From positions 40,985 to 104,984 of the forward strand of contig MNCI01009622.1 in NCBI GenBank assembly GCA_015680685.1: DNA of 64,000 nucleotides, written 5' to 3'. Shown here piece by piece: positions 1 to 9,909 of this stretch (positions are counted from its first letter, which is position 1; each line of letters opens with the position of its first letter). The stretch comes from Gnetum montanum. Lineage: Eukaryota; Streptophyta; Gnetopsida; Gnetales; Gnetaceae. A model generated the notes under the pieces. That model searched no databases and was not told the DNA's origin. It worked only from the letters and a program-made list of their open reading frames with translations. The translations under genes were made by a program, and so were the position numbers.

Positions 1-1028
1 CTTAGCTTAATTTCTGTCTTCAAGTGTTAGCCAATTTTTTTTTTTTGTGGTGTTTCAGCTCCAATGCTTCGACGTTAGGATTCAAGAGAATGCAAGTATG
101 GGAACTTGCGAGAGCTCTTGAGTGCTTGAGAATGTCCCATGTATGGAATTGTGAAAAAATGGCTAAACTTCACTAAGAATTTGAATAATAGTGTAAAATG
201 ATGAATCTTGTCAAAAAATGTTGAACCTATAAATGGTGTTGGAGGCTATTTTTTATAGGTTCTTTGGGCCATGAATGGAGTTGCAAAATGACTATTTTTT
301 TTGCTACAAAATGGCTACAAAGTGGCTGTAAGTTGGTTGCAAATTGACTATACAATGGCTGCAAATTGGCTACCAAATTTAGGTGAGATTGGTGCCCAAA
401 TTTGGGGGGTTATCATACATAGTAAGTGCTTCCACCCATGGCCATTTTGTTTACTATAAATAGTAACCAGGGCACACCTTCCATGTTAGAGATGAATCTT
501 CTATGTTAAGCTTTCCACCATGTTTATTGAAGTGGCCGATCAACATTGAAGTGAATGAAGTGATGAAGTTTTTACTTTTGTGGCTTTCATGCTAGGGGTG
601 AAGACTCCATGCTGAGGGGGAAAGGTTTCCATGCTATGCATGTGGTCTCTATGTTGAAGGGGAAAAGTTTTCAAAACTCCCACCTTTCCATGCTAGGGGT
701 AGGTGAGATTTACCTCCATGCATGTGCTTCCAACGTAGAAAAATGTATACCCCCCATAAAATCTGTCAAATTACCTTTTTTTGGCATTGCAAAAGGCATT
801 TTTGACCCCCCAAGCCCAAATATAGATACCAAATGACTTTTTTCACTTGGGGAATGAGGCTTTGATCACTAATGAGGCATTTTTCAGCTCCAAAAGTATA
901 AAGTATGTGAAATTGTTCACTATGGGTGACAATTTTTACATTTACAATGAAGTTTTCCCTAAGGTTTCATGGGGTGAAAGCTACATGATGAAGATTGGCT
1001 ATAACATGCAAATTTTTGTGGTGTTTCA
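1..1028 (-). repeat. LTR of the Tat-1 family, cut by window edge
   Basis: Bases ~700-1028 align with the right ends of the repeats at 24770-26103 and 46317-47605: the stretch from 'aaaggcattttt' through 'agctccaaaag' and 'tttcatggggtgaaag' to 'ggtggtgtttca' recurs in the same order, the copy at 46317 stopping before the last ~25 bp. The terminal CA at 1027-1028 is the TG start of the LTR on the minus strand. The left ~700 bp are more diverged and include short direct repeats of the type 'caaattggct' at 290-380. What follows on the right is hAT-like sequence, not element interior, so this is a 5' LTR whose body lies left of the window, or a solo LTR. Small open frames here are chance. Confidence 0.7.
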
Positions 1029-1457
1029 TTGATCATTCTCTTAAGCTTTTTGTTGGATTTCTATAAATTTAGAAGAGCTGGCATAAGCTTAACTAATCTA
1101 ATAATTACTTCTCCTCTTGATTCCTTTGATTCTTAATAATTTTGATAATCCATAGGTCCTCTTTGAAGATTTTTAAAACCATGAGTATACTAAATTTGCA
1201 ACCTTATCAGCAAATAGTAATTTTGGAATATTTTTTGATGCATATGCTACTGTTAGTGATTCTCTATGAGCGATACAATGAATAGAAATTAAACAAGGAC
1301 ATTTTTTTCCTAACATAAGAAAATAAATCCTTTCATGTCCTATCATTGAAGATGCACCATTAGTGGAGAAATGTATTAAATTTTTAAAAGATAAGCCCAT
1401 TGAACCTATCCATTTCTCAATCATATTAAACATGGTTTTTCCTTTTCCATTAGATAA
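1029..1457 (-). pseudogene. hAT-like (DUF4371-type) transposase, middle fragment
   Basis: The minus-strand frame (bases 1457 to 1173) encodes a stretch with 'FSTNGASSMIGHE' followed by 'CPCLISIHCIAHRESLT' and 'YASKNIPKLLF'. This is the pattern S-T-D-G-A-x-S-M-x-G, then C-x-x-x-H-C-x-x-H-R, of hAT-superfamily transposases of the DUF4371/ZNF862-like group, where it is part of the RNase H-like catalytic core. The expected aspartate in T-D-G-A is asparagine here (GAT to AAT). The open frame's first residues come from the neighbouring LTR, so the gene piece begins at the LTR junction. Leftward it decays into stops before the LTR at 1028. Its N-terminal parts are at 47606-47777 and 61865-62093, displaced by nested retrotransposons. 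Family call fairly secure; no activity possible. Confidence 0.72.
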
Positions 1458-2384
1458 TGATGAGTGGTGGAGCAATCCAACACACAACCATACAAGTCAC
1501 AAGTGTTTACATGTGACCCAATCATAATCCATGGATGAGGTAATGTAGATATGCTAGTAATTGGTTTAAGATCATGACTATTATCTTTCCTTGTGGAGCT
1601 AGTGAAGTCTAAGTGTATGGTTTAGCTCATTTTGAGGAATATGATTTGATGTTGCTTGGCCATTAGTGCTCCTAATAGACATGATAGAAATGAAAATAGT
1701 TCCTAAATATAAGTAAAAGAAGTAAACGAATCTATTCTAATCTAAGCAATGAGTATCCATTCTTGATTTGCCATACACACCTTAGGCTTCATGTAACTGT
1801 TACTGGGCTACCAAGGGTTATGCTACTAAGTGTACCAAGACATAATACTAATGGGCTACTAAATGGTTACACTTAAGTGCTTGAGATTAGTTATGCTCAT
1901 TCTTCTTACTAATAACAATAAAAGTAAAGTACGTGGAAAGTAAAACATTAACTAGGAAAATAGTAAACATTAGCCTACATAAAAGTAGTAAACACTAAGT
2001 GGATGCTGCAATGATGTGAAGTAATCTTAGTCTTTATTTGCATTTGCAAACTATGCCTAAGTACATTCTATTCGAATAAAGATTCCATTCAACGACTAAA
2101 CATCACACTGTGAGCATTCACTTCTATCACTAACACTACAAAAAGCAAAAAAAAAAAGAAAAAAAAAAGAAAAAAGAAAAAAGAAAAAAAAAAGAAAAAA
2201 AAAACTCCAAAAGTTTTGGTAAGGTATGGAATAAAAGTGATGTAGATTATGCATCCAAATGTTGTATTTATAGGCTACACATATCCCAAGATATTGTATC
2301 AATGATGATGTAGCTTGAACTATGATATCATACAAATGACATCATTGATGCGATATCGTTACACTTCAAAATTTGACTTCATCA
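1458..2384 (-). repeat. Ath-2 3' LTR
   Basis: This 927-bp LTR starts on the plus strand with TGATGAGTGGTGGAG, which is the complement of the ...CACTCATCA end shared by all Athila-like LTRs here. It ends with ...CTTCATCA, complement of TGATGAAG. It aligns with 24347-24769. Minus-strand promoter: GATATC motifs at 2324-2329 and 2352-2357, then the TATA box CCTATAAATACAAC at 2275-2262. Just downstream of the TATA box lies a ~65-bp tract that is almost pure A on the plus strand (2139-2205). The left flank 'gataa' (1453-1457) is the candidate target-site copy; the right one is lost. Confidence 0.85.
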
Positions 2385-2401
2385 TACTCGTATGACTAAT
2401 T
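2385..2401 (-). other. Polypurine tract of Ath-2
   Basis: Minus strand reads AATTAGTCATACGAGTA immediately before the LTR start TGATGAAG. It matches the equivalent sites in Ath-3 (TTAGTCATGGAAGTA) and Ath-1 (TTAGTTGTGGGAGTA), which fixes the LTR edge in all three. Confidence 0.7.
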
Positions 2402-2573
2402 GGAAACTCATCCTTGAGCTAAAAAAAATGAGGATAGAGTCCCTTACAAAATTGGGAGGTAGATTTGACTATATGTAACTAACAAACTATTTACGTGACT
2501 ATGAATGCTGTAGTAATGTTTGTACAAAATGAACACTAGTTTTTAACAAAACCAAATAAAAACAAGAAAAAAC

Positions 2574-3947
2574 TTAGAGAAGCTCAATGTAGCTTAAGTG
2601 CTCAATGGTGACAACTCCTCCATCGACTTCTTTCCCCTATCATTTGGCTTTTTAAACTAATATCTATGAAGTAGTGCCTAAAGTTTTTCTTTCTTCATTT
2701 TGGTATCTTGTATCGTCCATGCTGATTGACCAATATTTGATGGAGTCAGCATGTCCCATGGGCATGGTAGCTATGAAAACATTTGATTTGCTTTTACGTA
2801 CCATGTTGCAAATTTCTTTTGTTCTTCTTCGAATGCCCTAGCCACTTTGCATAATTCTTGATAATTTGACATTCATTTGGCTAGGTTAGCTACAACATCT
2901 TTCTGGCCTTGATAGTTGACCTTAACTACTTCTAATTCAAAATTTTCCATGTGTAGCTTTTGCAAAGCATCTTTTTGATAAGCAAATTTCTATTGGTATA
3001 ATGCATATACAACCACTACCTATTGTTCTAGCTCATTTCTAGGCCTACTTGTTGTTAACATGGCCAAGTTAGCATACCATAGGTTTGCTAACCTCATGTA
3101 TTTTGTTAGGTTCTCTATTTGCAAGTCTTTGTTTTTGATTTCTGCCTAGTGAACATGAGCTAAGTATCCAAGATAGGCTACCAATCTAGATTCTATGCTA
3201 AAATTAAGTTGTTCTGGGCCTTAGCCATTTGGATTTCTTTCTCATTAATCTATTTGTACATGCCCACATGATTTTGGAAATGCTCTTTGAGCCTTTAATG
3301 CCTCTTTGCTTCATTCTACCATGCACTTATTTCAATAGCAGACTTTTGTTGAATGGCACGTACCTCCTCCATTGAGAAGGTTTTGTTTTCTCATGCTAGG
3401 TGGCTCATGTCTTGGTTGACCCATATGAGTTACTCTTAAAGTTGCTGAATTCCTTTTTCAAGGACATTCTTTTGGCATTCAACATGGGTCAATTGACCAT
3501 TTTCTATAGCTATTTGATTATTCTCCTCTTGCAATGTGATGAGTGTCTTTGCATGTGCATAAGTTTGGGCTTCAGATATTGAGGCATCCCACACCAACTT
3601 CTTCTTTTCTCTCTCCATCCTTATATTATGATCAATGAGGTGATTAATGTGCTTGATCATAAATTGTTTTAGCTGGTCAAGCATTACAAATTGTGTTACA
3701 TCTGTCCTCTTGCCCTTAAGGTTGTGAGCTCTTCCTATACTTTGCAAACTTTATTTTCAACATGCTCAATCCTAGTTTCTACCATGACTAGCTTTTCTTT
3801 GATAGCTATTAATTCTGAATGAGTTGTAGTGACATCACTTTGGATGTCGAAAAGATTTTGCATGACCTCTTTCATCTATAGTATTCTATTAAGCACATCC
3901 TCATGATTTGTAGGAGTCATCAAGATACCAGCTAACATTTGAGCTTC
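2574..3947 (-). pseudogene. Ath-2 ORF3, C-terminal part
   Basis: This is the distal part of the extra ORF that follows the internal promoter; the N-terminal part is at 17142-18523, across the Ath-1 insertion. Long, charged, heptad-like segments (e.g. around 3436-3747 with 'EREKKKLVWDA' and 'ITLQEENNQIA') suggest coiled coil. Near the end it has 'PCPWDMLTPSNIG', matching 'PCSWDVPILAHIG' in Ath-1 and the equivalent of Ath-3. Removing Ath-1 and one 5-bp flank joins the two parts in frame (...SESI then EAQMLAG...). Frame is broken by several TAG/TAA and at least one indel. Function unknown: by position it corresponds to the env-like ORF of Athila elements, but I see no signal peptide or membrane segment. 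Confidence 0.65.
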
Positions 3948-3952
3948 TCTAG

Positions 3953-4852
3953 TGGTGAGACATCATGTTTTGGCCATGTCAACAGGATGTCATCAATGGG
4001 AGCCATCGACATGACCTCATTGATGAGATCTCATCATTGTGATCCTATCAACATAGGGTTTGACTCATTAATGTGTACTCATTGATGGGGGCACTTTGTT
4101 TTGCCTATAAATGTGCACCTACCCACTGCATTTATGGCATTCCTTTCATAAGTGATAGTGAAGCTTTAGTAGTTTTTCCATTTAGAAGTTAGAATATTTT
4201 CTGAATGTCTGTAGTAGGAGTCAAGAATATACAAATCTTTGTTTGAGCACTATTGTACCTAAGAACTTTAGTGTGTGTGGAAATAAAGACAAAATTTTTG
4301 ATTAAACCTTGTAGCACTTAGACTAGATTAATTATTTTCTTTATGCATTTAATATTTCAAGTAATTTCTTTAATGTTTTTAAGTAATTAAGTGATTAATG
4401 AATATAAATTAAATAACAAACATAAGCACAACCACTTCGAGCATATGTATAACCCTTGCTAATCCCAGTAATGCTTAATTTTTGGTAATTTAGTAGTGTT
4501 ATACATGTTCAAAATGTGTATGACAAGTGGGAACAAATTCTTATGTTAGGATTAGTTAAGTATTAGCTAGCTACTAGATTAATTTAGTAATTAAATCACT
4601 TTTTTCTTTATTCTTGATTCTTAGGCTACTTAATTCATAAATAGAAAATGATAAAAATTATATGCCTTAGTTACACTTAAACATATCCTTCTATTTCACA
4701 AGTGGAACTGGGAAGACAATGATTGCAATGGTTAGTTTCACTTCCTAGAACTAGTGTACTTAAAAATATAAAGTCTTTGGAATTCAATTAGATCATTGAG
4801 TGAATGTTAGTGATTCATATGGTTGGATGTAGGGTACACTCGCCACTCATCA
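3953..4852 (+). repeat. Ath-1 5' LTR
   Basis: Starts TGGTGAGACATC (from TGATGAGAC) and ends CGCCACTCATCA. It aligns end to end with 16250-17141; shared landmarks include the TATA region, 'agttttttccattt', 'gattaattattt', the 'cccagtagtgttat' repeat and 'ggatgtagggta'. By eye the two copies differ at roughly one base in six to eight, mostly by transitions, so the insertion is old. Confidence 0.9.
3977..4113 (+). promoter_or_regulatory. Ath-1 LTR promoter: CATCGATG-like array plus TATA box
   Basis: Repeated half-palindromes (atcaatgggag, ccatcgacatg, cattgatgagatctcatc, cattgatgggg) fill about 110 bp and are followed by the TATA box GCCTATAAAT at 4103-4112. The same arrangement is in the 3' LTR (16273-16402) and upstream of ORF3 (12681-12746). 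An array of one short palindrome just upstream of a TATA box suggests repeated binding sites for one regulator; that is inference. Confidence 0.7.
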
Positions 4853-4871
4853 TTCTCACTATTGCTAGGGA
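4853..4871 (+). other. Primer-binding site, tRNA-Asp type (Ath-1)
   Basis: Directly after the LTR, 'ttctcactattgctaggga' is a decayed copy of the site complementary to the 3' end of plant tRNA-Asp. It is the poorest of the three in this window (about 11 of 18 match), but its position and the cleaner copies at 24346-24328 and 60984-60966 make the call. Confidence 0.65.
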
Positions 4872-5004
4872 CTTTGGTTAGTTCGTGTGCTATCTAGGAC
4901 TTAGTGAAAAATCATTGAACATCATTAGATCAAACCTTAAAGTTGCAATCATCCTAACTAATGATAATTATAAAAAGCACATTGTATGTTTCTTCTAATG
5001 CAAA

Positions 5005-7500
5005 ATGTCTTCTTCTCATAGGGATGATTCTCCACCTAAATTTGAGCACACATCCAATCAAAGGAATGAATGATCAAAGTAGCTAATGCCCCAATAATGC
5101 TGAGTGGTATGTACTCATACTAATGAGTATGTGCCTAATTTTACCTTCATTCTACATTAGGATGATCAAATGCGATGGAGAGACATGGAGGGTAACATTG
5201 TGTTGTTGCTTAATCGATCAATTCCTATGATGCTCCAACAAACTATTATGAGGTTGGGCACCCAAGGGCTCCATGCTAAGTACGTTGTGTAGGATCATGA
5301 CTTAAGGGATTACCATCTCACTGAAGCACAACGTAAAATAGATCAATAATAGGAGAAATACTATGAAGCTAAGAAGGAAAAATGGTTCAATAACCCCTTG
5401 TTCTTATTGAGCCAAAAGGATAGTAAGGATCCCTTCTATGGGGGTTCTCATTTCACTGATTCTCCTCCCCTTGGTTTTGATGAAGGGGGCTTGAACCAGA
5501 ACTTATAGTTAACTATAAACAATCCTAGTTCAAGAAAGAATGGGTCCTATGATCATGGGACATCCAAAGATAGGAGTCATGGCAAAGACAAGGATAGGCA
5601 TCATGATGATCATCGTGGCCATGATCATTGAATAGGGGATGGCAAGCATCGCGGTGCTAGTCCTCCTCCTCCTTCACCTTCTTCATCCTCTTTTTCCTCC
5701 TCTAGCTTTGACTGAAGCCATAGAGGACATGATTGTGATGGAGATGACTGATGGGATAAAAATGATCATGATCATAGGGCTCATCAGGATGATCAAGATT
5801 AGGGGTGTGGGAAATCAAGGGAGGTCCACCACCATGAGAGAAGAAATAGGAGAGGGAATCATAGGCATCATGATCATCATAGAGGCCATGACTATGATGA
5901 GCCCTTGCTTACAATTTGAAACATGCTAAATATCACAGAGGTAGTCAAAATTCCAATCAAGCATGATAGTAGAATAAAGTGGTTGGATATGAACGACATC
6001 CACAAGTTTGAAGGGGAATATAATTCAAATCTACAAAACCATCTACAATCCTTTCATGATGCTTGTGCCTTACAAAATTTGGAGAACAAATGATAAAAAC
6101 TTAAGTTGTTCCCATGAATACTCATGAAAGAAGTAGAAAGTTGATACCACTCCTTGGAGTTGGAATTAATCCATTGATAGAGTACGATGCTTAAGCTATT
6201 CAATGATAAATATTAGACATACTCCTGAGTGTCCAACCTAAGAAAGAAGATTCAAGGATGGAGAAAAGAAACATATGAACCCTTAGACATAGCCATGGAT
6301 AGGTATTATTCTCTTTTGTTCTAATGCCCTAGCCATGGTTATTCTCAAAGGAAGTAGTTTCACCATATCATAGATGGGCTTTGATTAGAAATGAGGAGAA
6401 CTCTTGGGATCTATGCCCAAGGGATATTGTTAGAACTAAGAGCCCATCAGGTCCAAAGGCTCATTGAGCAAGTTGTTAAAGAAGGAGAGCTTAGAAAAAG
6501 AGAAAGCTTAGAGGAGTATAATTAGTATCCTTCCATCAGAAAAAGGAAAGTTTGATTCATTAATAATGAGGAGGAGGCACTACTTGATAAAATGGTGTAG
6601 TAAAAAACCTTACTGATCTAGAAATTTGTCTTTGAAATTTTGATCACAGGAAAAGGAAGGCAGTTGAATATTCCTACCAAAGGGGTAAGGGAAAGGCTAT
6701 TGTAATAGAAGAGGTTGTGGAGTTTGAATTAGATGATGATGGTGGATGTGACATCTAAAAATATGAATATCCTAAGGGATGTTGCCCTATTATGTCACAT
6801 TTGTAAGAATCTAAGGTGTATGCTCTAAATCCTAGATTGGCTAGAAGGTAAGCACCTAGAAGATTGCCTTAACCTTATGGCAATCCAAGATAGTTCCACC
6901 AAAAATAAGCCTATTATCCAAGTGAAGCTCCACCATAGTTGTTCAAGCAGTATCATTAGTGGTAGCACCCATAACCATGGGAGATGCCATCGCCAAGGTA
7001 GTAGTATCCTTATAGACAACATGATTCATATGGGTACTATGTTCAGCAACTAATGTCTCTACATGTCTCTTCCAGTCACACTTTATTTTAGCATGACTAC
7101 TACCCTTTGGAGTATGATGAAGTGCATTCTCCATCTCCTAGAGGAAAATCTCCATATCCTTACCATCCTTCTCATCCTTCTGCTCATGTCCCTTTGCCCT
7201 CAACCCAATTGCCACCTACTCCATCCATGCAAGATAAGATTCCAGCCCAACCACAGCAATGTAATGCTACTAAGATCATTAAGTTATAGCTGACTCCTTA
7301 GCTAAGTGGTTTGAAAGCTAGACCTAGGAAAAGACCATTCTTATAAACCAATAGCCCTACAAATCCCTCATAGACTCATGCAATTGATAACCTTACTTCT
7401 TACTCATCTTCTACATCCAATCCATTCAAGTTCCCTTTAAACCAAACACCTCCCAAAGTGCATATTGTCATGCTAACCCATGTGGTAATTGATTAGATAA
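5005..7500 (+). pseudogene. gag: Ath-1 gag (capsid) plus linker
   Basis: The start 'MSSSHRDDSPP' at 5005 matches the Ath-3 start at 60841. The N-terminal third has 'DMEGNIVLLLNRSIPMML' and a long His/Asp/Arg-rich and polyserine stretch (about 5560-5900). The capsid core (about 5940-6530) has 'IKWLDMNDIHKFEGEYN', 'KEVESWYHSLELE', 'LFNDKYQTYS' and 'FHHIIDGL', the usual retrotransposon Gag pattern. Instead of a CCHC zinc knuckle a C/H motif 'YEYPKGCCPIMSHL' follows (~6760), then a Tyr/Pro/Gln-rich linker to the protease. Gag assembles the cytoplasmic virus-like particle. There are many TAG/TAA stops and frame changes, so it is not functional. Confidence 0.8.
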
Positions 7501-7519
7501 AGGTTGGTCATCTTCCTAA

Positions 7520-7850
7520 GAAGAGATCTAATTCTAGGAGTGCCTTAATCTATTTTCAGATCATTGGGAATGTGTCTTGTAAAGCTATTATAAATTTAGG
7601 TTTTGGTATTAATTTGATTTCTCATGAGATGTACAAATCTTGGAACCTACCTCCACTGAAAAAGAGTAACATATATCTTGAGTTGGCAGACCAGTCCATC
7701 ATTGTTCCTTTGGGACTAGTGAAGGACACTGTGACTACTGTGTGTGGGTGGTCCTATCCTACTGACTTCTTGGTGATCTATGTTAACAATTGTAAGGGGA
7801 ATTTCCCAATAATCATGATAAGGGCTTAGCTAAGCATCATTGTTGCATGA
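7520..7850 (+). pseudogene. Ath-1 aspartic protease
   Basis: The frame 'CKAIINLGFGINLIS' followed by 'YKSWNLPPLKKS', 'IIVPLGLVKD', 'GWSYPTDFLVI' and 'FPIIM' is the retropepsin domain that matures Gag-Pol. Athila proteases normally have D-L-G-(A/S) at the active site. Here the catalytic Asp is Asn (I-N-L-G), a G-to-A change, so this copy would be dead. Ath-2 keeps D-L-G at the same place. Confidence 0.8.
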
Positions 7851-8089
7851 TTAGACATCAAAGACCATTCCTTGGAAATTTCCAAAGAAAATTCATTTGG
7901 AAAAAGTAAGAAGAAGAGAGTTCCATGCATTACAAATAATGATACAGGGTGCAACTATGTGCAAAAACTATGGGCCATAAAAAGGACATCAATCATAGTG
8001 TGCAGATAATATGTAGATGAATCTAAAATTCAAAGGTGCCTGTACATAGTAGCCACAAAATACCCGGTTGTTGAAAGTTGATGTTGAAA

Positions 8090-9130
8090 GTAGCATATTT
8101 TGTATGGAACCAAATGAGAGCTTAATAAGTATCTATGTTAAAGGCATGAATGAATTGGAGCAAGTTTATCACCCACTCTTCAATGGTAAACTTGATGAAA
8201 CTTATTGGAGAGAGTTGGAAATCCATAAAAATTTCAAATAGAAGCCCCTAGAGTTGAAAAATCTACCTTTTGGCATGGAATATGCATTTCTAAAAAATGG
8301 CAAGCTGGTGATAATCAATGCCAACTTTGCTCTTGAAAATAAAGAGATGTTGTTTAAGGCAGTTAACAAATGGCTAGTAGCCTTTAGTTGGTCATATCTT
8401 GAACTTACTAGGATTGATCCTTAGATATGATAGCATCACATCTATACTAATCCTTTTGTAAAGCCATAGAGGTAGCTGCAGTGGTGGCTAAATCCCAAGT
8501 TGAAGCAGATCATCAAGAAAAAGTTTGAACAACTCCTAAAGGCAAGGTTCATCTATTTAATTGCAAATAGTGAGTGGGTTAGCCCACTTATGATCATGAT
8601 AAAGAAAGATGACAAGTGGATGGTTTGTATAAACTTTAGGCTATTGAATATGGTGACTTACAAAGATCATTTTCTATTGCCATTTGTGGACTAGGTGTTG
8701 GACACTATCTTTGGGCATTGTTATTATAGCTTTTTGGATGGTTATAGTGGCTATAACTAGATTGAAATCACATTGGAGGTTAGGCCAAAAATACATTAAC
8801 AAGTCCCTAGGGACTTTTTCATTTAAAAAGATGTCATTTGGTCTATACAATGCTCCTACAACCTTCTAACACCTTGTCCATAGCATTTTTCAATAGTAGA
8901 TTGGTAGCAAGATGGGTGTTTTCATGAATGACTTCTCCACCTATGAAGCTACATTTGAGCAAGCCTTGGACTACCTTAAGGAAGTGCCAAAAATATGCAT
9001 GGAGATCAATATTTATCTTAATTGGCAAAAGATCCATTTGATGGTCTAGGAGGGCATTGTGTTGGGGCATAGGGCATAGAATCTTACAAGCAAGGATTGA
9101 GGTGGATACTGAAAAGATTAGGGTCATCCA
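8090..9130 (+). pseudogene. pol: Ath-1 reverse transcriptase
   Basis: The entry segment 'LELKNLPFGMEYAFL' (~8250) is typical of Athila pol. It is followed by 'QLLKARFIYLIANSEWVSP', 'NFRLLNMVTYKDHFLLPF', 'FLDGYSGYN' and 'MSFGLYNAPTTF', the fingers-palm motifs of Ty3 RTs. The active-site block, F-M-D-D-F-S in Athila, reads 'FMNDFSTYE' (~8918), so one catalytic Asp is lost by GAT to AAT. The thumb/connection continues with 'LKEVPKICMEINIYLNW'. Numerous in-frame TAG/TAA stops and one frame change near 8700. It copied the RNA into DNA in the particle. Confidence 0.86.
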
Positions 9131-9329
9131 AGGAATAACTCATCAGCTAAAAATTGTTAAAGATGTCTAGTCATTCCTTAGACACATTCGCTATTATTGA
9201 CAATTCATAGAGAATTTTTCTAAGATTGTGAAGTCATTGGTGGAGTTAACAAAGAAAGATGCTCTATTCATATGGATTAAGAAATGCAAAAGGGCATTCT
9301 AGAACTTCAAGTAGAAGCATGTAGAAACT

Positions 9330-9730
9330 CCAATTCTATACGAACCTGACTAATCCCAACCATTTCACATTATGATGGACACATCAAACTATGCCTTGGA
9401 AGCTATTCTTATGTAGTTGGAAAATTGAAAAATCCATACTACATCCACTGCATGAGCTAAAGCATTATGGGTGCACAACTGAACTACATCATAACAGAGA
9501 AAGAGCTAATGATAGTGGTGTATGACTTGGAGAAGTTTAGGCACTATGTGCTTGGATACAAGGTGTTTTTGAACATTGATCATAGTGCCATTTATTTCTT
9601 AATGAATAAGCCAATGGTGAGTCTCTGTGTCATATGGTGGCTTGTGATCTTGTAGGAGCTTGGTCTCCCAATAGTAGATTGAAAGGAAATTGAGAATATG
9701 ATTGCTGACCACTTGTTTTGGTTACAATGG
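9330..9730 (+). pseudogene. pol: Ath-1 RNase H
   Basis: 'FHIMMDTSNYALEAILMQ' (~9363) carries the first catalytic Asp of RNase H. It is followed by 'EKELMIVVYDLEKFRHYVLG', 'VFLNIDHSAIYFLMNK' and 'ENMIADHL'-type sequence near 9700. Order and spacing match the single RNase H of Athila pol, unlike Tat-1, which has two. The domain removes RNA from the RNA/DNA hybrid. Broken by stops. Confidence 0.8.
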
Positions 9731-9909
9731 GACAATAAAGAGGAGGAGAGTTCACTTTTTGCTAGTTTCCTAATGAAATTCTCTTTGCTAATGCAATAAA
9801 TGAACAAGTGCTTAGTGAACCTAAGTGGTATGGTGGCATCCTCAGTTATCTTTACACTTAGGAGATGCTAAAAGACTTAGATCATAAGAAGAAACAATAG
9901 TTTCTTCAT

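Noticed and set aside
2096-2335. Minus-strand frame with a run of Phe residues resembling a membrane helix
   Set aside because: It is the translation of the A-rich tract (2139-2205) within the Ath-2 LTR.
3948-3952. Target-site duplication of Ath-1
   Set aside because: Flanks tctag and tatgg agree at only 3 of 5 positions; insertion is supported by reading-frame continuity instead, so the duplication itself is not claimed.
7063-7293. Overlapping plus-strand frames with Pro-rich sequence
   Set aside because: One of them is part of the gag-protease linker; the other is its shadow in another frame.
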